The translations under genes and the position numbers were made by a program. 24,395 nt of DNA, taken from Flavobacteriales bacterium. GTDB lineage: Bacteria; Bacteroidota; Bacteroidia; Flavobacteriales; Flavobacteriaceae. Shown here in pieces: positions 22,151-24,395 of the stretch. The DNA lies in contig WGAP01000197.1 in assembly GCA_015494775.1 (NCBI GenBank), forward strand, positions 1 through 24,395, read 5' to 3'. Under the pieces are notes generated by a model, which saw only the letters and a program-made list of their open reading frames with translations, searched no databases and was not told the origin of the DNA. Position 1 is the first letter of the stretch. Each line of letters starts with the position of its first letter.

Positions 22151-23912
22151 AAAGCCATTGAAACATATCGACAACAGAGCATTGGCCGTGTATGCCGTCC
22201 TGCTTTTTGTGGCGGTGGGGATTGCGCTTAAATTGTTTTATATCCAATTGGTCGAAGGAAACCACTACCGGCAGTTGGCCCATAAATACAGCATCAAAAC
22301 CGTACATATTCAGGCCCAACGCGGCAACATTTACAGTAGCGACGACAAGCTGTTGGCCATTTCGGTGCCCAAATACGCCGTGTTTTTCGACCCCGTGGCT
22401 CCGTCGGACAAGATTTTCCGTTCGGAAATAGACGGGCTGGCCCGCGGACTGGCACACTACACCTCGCTTACGGCCGCCCAATGGAAAAAAAAGCTCGTTA
22501 CGGCCCGCAACAAAGGACGCCGTTATGTGCCTATTGCCAAAAATTTATCCTTCAAACAATTTGACCGCATACGCCAATTACCCGTTTTTCGCCACGGCCG
22601 TTTCAAGGGCGGATTTCTTTATCAAATGCAAACGGTGCGCGAATATCCCTTCGGTGAAATGCTGCGGCGAACCATTGGCCGCGCCAACGAACGTATCAAA
22701 TACGGGCTCGAAGCGGCTTTTGACAAATACCTGTCGGGCAAACCGGGCGAACGATTGATGCAAAAAATCAGCGGAAAGGCCTGGAAACCCGTCAATGATT
22801 TCAACGAAAAAGAACCCGTGCAAGGCAAAGACGTAGTGAGTTCCATCGATATGCGCTTTCAGGATTTGGCCTATGGCGAATTGCTCCAACAACTGAACAA
22901 ATACAAGGCCGACCACGGAACGGTGGTGGTGATGGATGTGCACACCGGAAAAATCAAGGCCATGGTCAACCTGGGCCGCACGGCCGACGGAAATTATTTC
23001 GAAAAACGCAATTATGCCGTGGCCGAACGTTACGAACCGGGTTCGGTGTTCAAGACCTTTACCTTCCTCACCTTGCTCGAAGACGGAAAAATAAAGACTA
23101 CGGATACCTATCACCTGGACGGAAACAAATGGAAATACCTGGACCGCACCATCACCGATGCCCACGAAGACAAACCCGTGGATTACACGCCCGAAGAAGC
23201 CCTGGCACACAGTTCAAACATCGTTACCGTTCAATTGGCCGACCGTTATTACCGTGATAATCCCGCGGCCTTTACGCGCGGGCTTGCCCGCCTGGGCATC
23301 GGGCGCAAAACGGGGATTCGCATACCCGGCGAAGCCGAACCCCTGGTGCCCGACCCGTCGGACAAAAACTGGAAGGGCTACAAACTGGGTATGATGGCCT
23401 TCGGCTACGGCGTGGAACTGACGCCCTTGCAAATCCTCACCGTTTACAATGCCATTGCCAACAACGGCGTATTGGTGCGCCCCTGTCTGGTGGACGAGAT
23501 AAAGGAAGGAAGCCGGACGGTCAAAAAATTCGAACCCGAAATTATCGACCGTTCCATTGCCGGTAAGCAAAATTTGGATACCATTCGCAAATTCCTGCGT
23601 AGCGTGGTAACGCACGGCACGGCCGTAAACGTCAATTCGCCTTACCTCCACATTGCCGGAAAAACGGGAACCACCCAAACCGACTATTGGACCGGCAACA
23701 CGCAATACATCGCTTCGTTTGCCGGATTTTTCCCATACGAAAATCCCAAATATTCGATGATTGTGGTGATTCATAAACCCGACAAAAGCATCGGTTACTA
23801 CGGAAATGCCGTGGCGGGAACCGTGTTTAGGAAAATCGCCGAACAAATCAACGGAATGATGCCCGATACCATACACTTGGCCCAAATCCTCCGACAAAAC
23901 GGACAAAAATGA
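22143..23912 (+). CDS. ftsI: Septal penicillin-binding protein (FtsI/PBP3 type transpeptidase)
   Basis: This class B PBP cross-links septal peptidoglycan in the periplasm with FtsW. The start MSEKPLKHIDNR at 22143 is chosen; the open frame extends upstream to 22101 inside ftsL. A single N-terminal membrane anchor (about 12-34) is followed by the PBP dimerisation domain (QAQRGNIYSSDDKLLAIS). The transpeptidase has SVFK (301-304), SSN (357-359) and KTGT (507-510), all intact. The protein ends at 589 aa shortly after the transpeptidase fold, with no PASTA domain; many Bacteroidota dcw PBPs are longer and carry one. Its stop overlaps the murE start. Confidence 0.92.
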   Translation: MSEKPLKHIDNRALAVYAVLLFVAVGIALKLFYIQLVEGNHYRQLAHKYSIKTVHIQAQRGNIYSSDDKLLAISVPKYAVFFDPVAPSDKIFRSEIDGLARGLAHYTSLTAAQWKKKLVTARNKGRRYVPIAKNLSFKQFDRIRQLPVFRHGRFKGGFLYQMQTVREYPFGEMLRRTIGRANERIKYGLEAAFDKYLSGKPGERLMQKISGKAWKPVNDFNEKEPVQGKDVVSSIDMRFQDLAYGELLQQLNKYKADHGTVVVMDVHTGKIKAMVNLGRTADGNYFEKRNYAVAERYEPGSVFKTFTFLTLLEDGKIKTTDTYHLDGNKWKYLDRTITDAHEDKPVDYTPEEALAHSSNIVTVQLADRYYRDNPAAFTRGLARLGIGRKTGIRIPGEAEPLVPDPSDKNWKGYKLGMMAFGYGVELTPLQILTVYNAIANNGVLVRPCLVDEIKEGSRTVKKFEPEIIDRSIAGKQNLDTIRKFLRSVVTHGTAVNVNSPYLHIAGKTGTTQTDYWTGNTQYIASFAGFFPYENPKYSMIVVIHKPDKSIGYYGNAVAGTVFRKIAEQINGMMPDTIHLAQILRQNGQK

Positions 23913-24395
23913 AACCGTTGAACGAACTCATACAAGGACTGAACGTCCGTCAAGTCATCGGCACATTGCCCGAAAGCATTGCCGGCATCCGGGACAATTC
24001 GCAGGAAGTAAAATCCGGCGATTTGTTCATTGCCGTTCGTGGCGAAAGGGTCGATGGTCATCGATTTGTGTCCGATGCCGTAAAACGCGGTGCGTCGGTG
24101 GTGGTGGTCGAAAAGCCCGTTGCGGAACTTGGCGAACTGCCTCAAATCGTTGTGGAAAACTCACGGGAAGCATTGGCCGAACTGGCGGCACGCTATTATG
24201 ATTATCCTTCCCGATACTTGGCGTTGGTGGGCGTTACGGGAACCAACGGGAAAACCACCGTGGCCACATTGCTCTATCAACTTTACAAACAACTGGGATA
24301 TCCGGCCGGATTGATTTCCACAATTCATATTCGCATCGACGACGAAATCCTTCCTACACGCAACACCACGCCCGGCCTGTTGGAACTGCAAAAAC
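23909..24395 (+). CDS. murE: UDP-MurNAc-tripeptide ligase, N-terminal part (cut by window edge)
   Basis: MurE adds the third amino acid (meso-diaminopimelate or lysine) to UDP-MurNAc-L-Ala-D-Glu in the cytosol. The first 162 codons are present. The N-terminal uridine-binding domain shows GIRDNSQEVKSGDLFIAVRG followed by DGHRF and DAVKRGASVVVVE. The ATP loop is GVTGTNGKTT (108-117), followed by LISTIHIRID and RNTTPGLLELQ, the MurE TTP motif. The usual D-S-R of the first motif reads D-N-S here. Which amino acid is added cannot be told, because the specificity residues lie beyond the window. The ATG overlaps the ftsI stop (ATGA). Confidence 0.9.
   Translation, partial: MKPLNELIQGLNVRQVIGTLPESIAGIRDNSQEVKSGDLFIAVRGERVDGHRFVSDAVKRGASVVVVEKPVAELGELPQIVVENSREALAELAARYYDYPSRYLALVGVTGTNGKTTVATLLYQLYKQLGYPAGLISTIHIRIDDEILPTRNTTPGLLELQK

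Overview
The window looks like a chromosomal segment of a Bacteroidota bacterium with moderate GC. Four observations point there. Several genes have the phylum's promoter signature, a -7 TAnnTTTG, in one case with a TTTG exactly 19 bp upstream. Most genes lack a clear Shine-Dalgarno sequence. The cell-division cluster carries a short FtsL-like protein of the Bacteroidota kind. The intergenic spaces hold GC-rich structured repeats. No rRNA, tRNA, CRISPR array, transposase or integrase was seen.

Layout. (1) 1-1215, minus strand: a lipoprotein (cut by the window edge) translationally coupled to a PagL-like outer-membrane lipid A deacylase. (2) 1263-1660: a cluster of intergenic repeat modules. 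(3) 1728-2363, minus: an exported beta-rich protein with a textbook promoter. (4) 2888-7498, plus: two tiny unrecognised proteins, a YeiH-family transporter, L-2-hydroxyglutarate oxidase, then aminoacyl-histidine dipeptidase with its own promoter. (5) 7595-8038: an SRPBCC-domain protein, followed by a large palindromic repeat. (6) 11841-8584, minus: an overlapping rmlB-rmlA-MFS permease operon for dTDP-sugar (surface glycan) synthesis. (7) 19466-12070, minus: an AT-richer defence block, in transcription order RhuM-Fic fusion, type III methyltransferase Mod, AAA/DUF4143 ATPase, type III restriction subunit Res. (8) 19621-20256: a second cluster of the repeat modules, inverted relative to the first. 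(9) 20468-24395, plus: the start of the dcw cluster (mraZ, rsmH, ftsL-like, ftsI-type PBP, murE cut by the edge), every junction overlapping.

The most interesting structure is in the defence block. The ATPase between mod and res is bracketed by two copies of a ~37-bp near-perfect palindrome in the same orientation. Each copy also supplies the TTTG of a predicted promoter, one for the ATPase and one for res. The palindrome could be a shared operator that separates res and ATPase expression from mod, or the scar or boundary of an inserted module.

The second interesting structure is the repeat family. Module B forms hairpins in which base pairs change in compensation between copies, which is evidence for selection on the structure. 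Module C keeps conserved flanks around a stem whose sequence differs from copy to copy. A third notable feature is a TGGG ladder with a 10-nt period before mraZ, matching the known MraZ operator layout and favouring a TTG start for mraZ.
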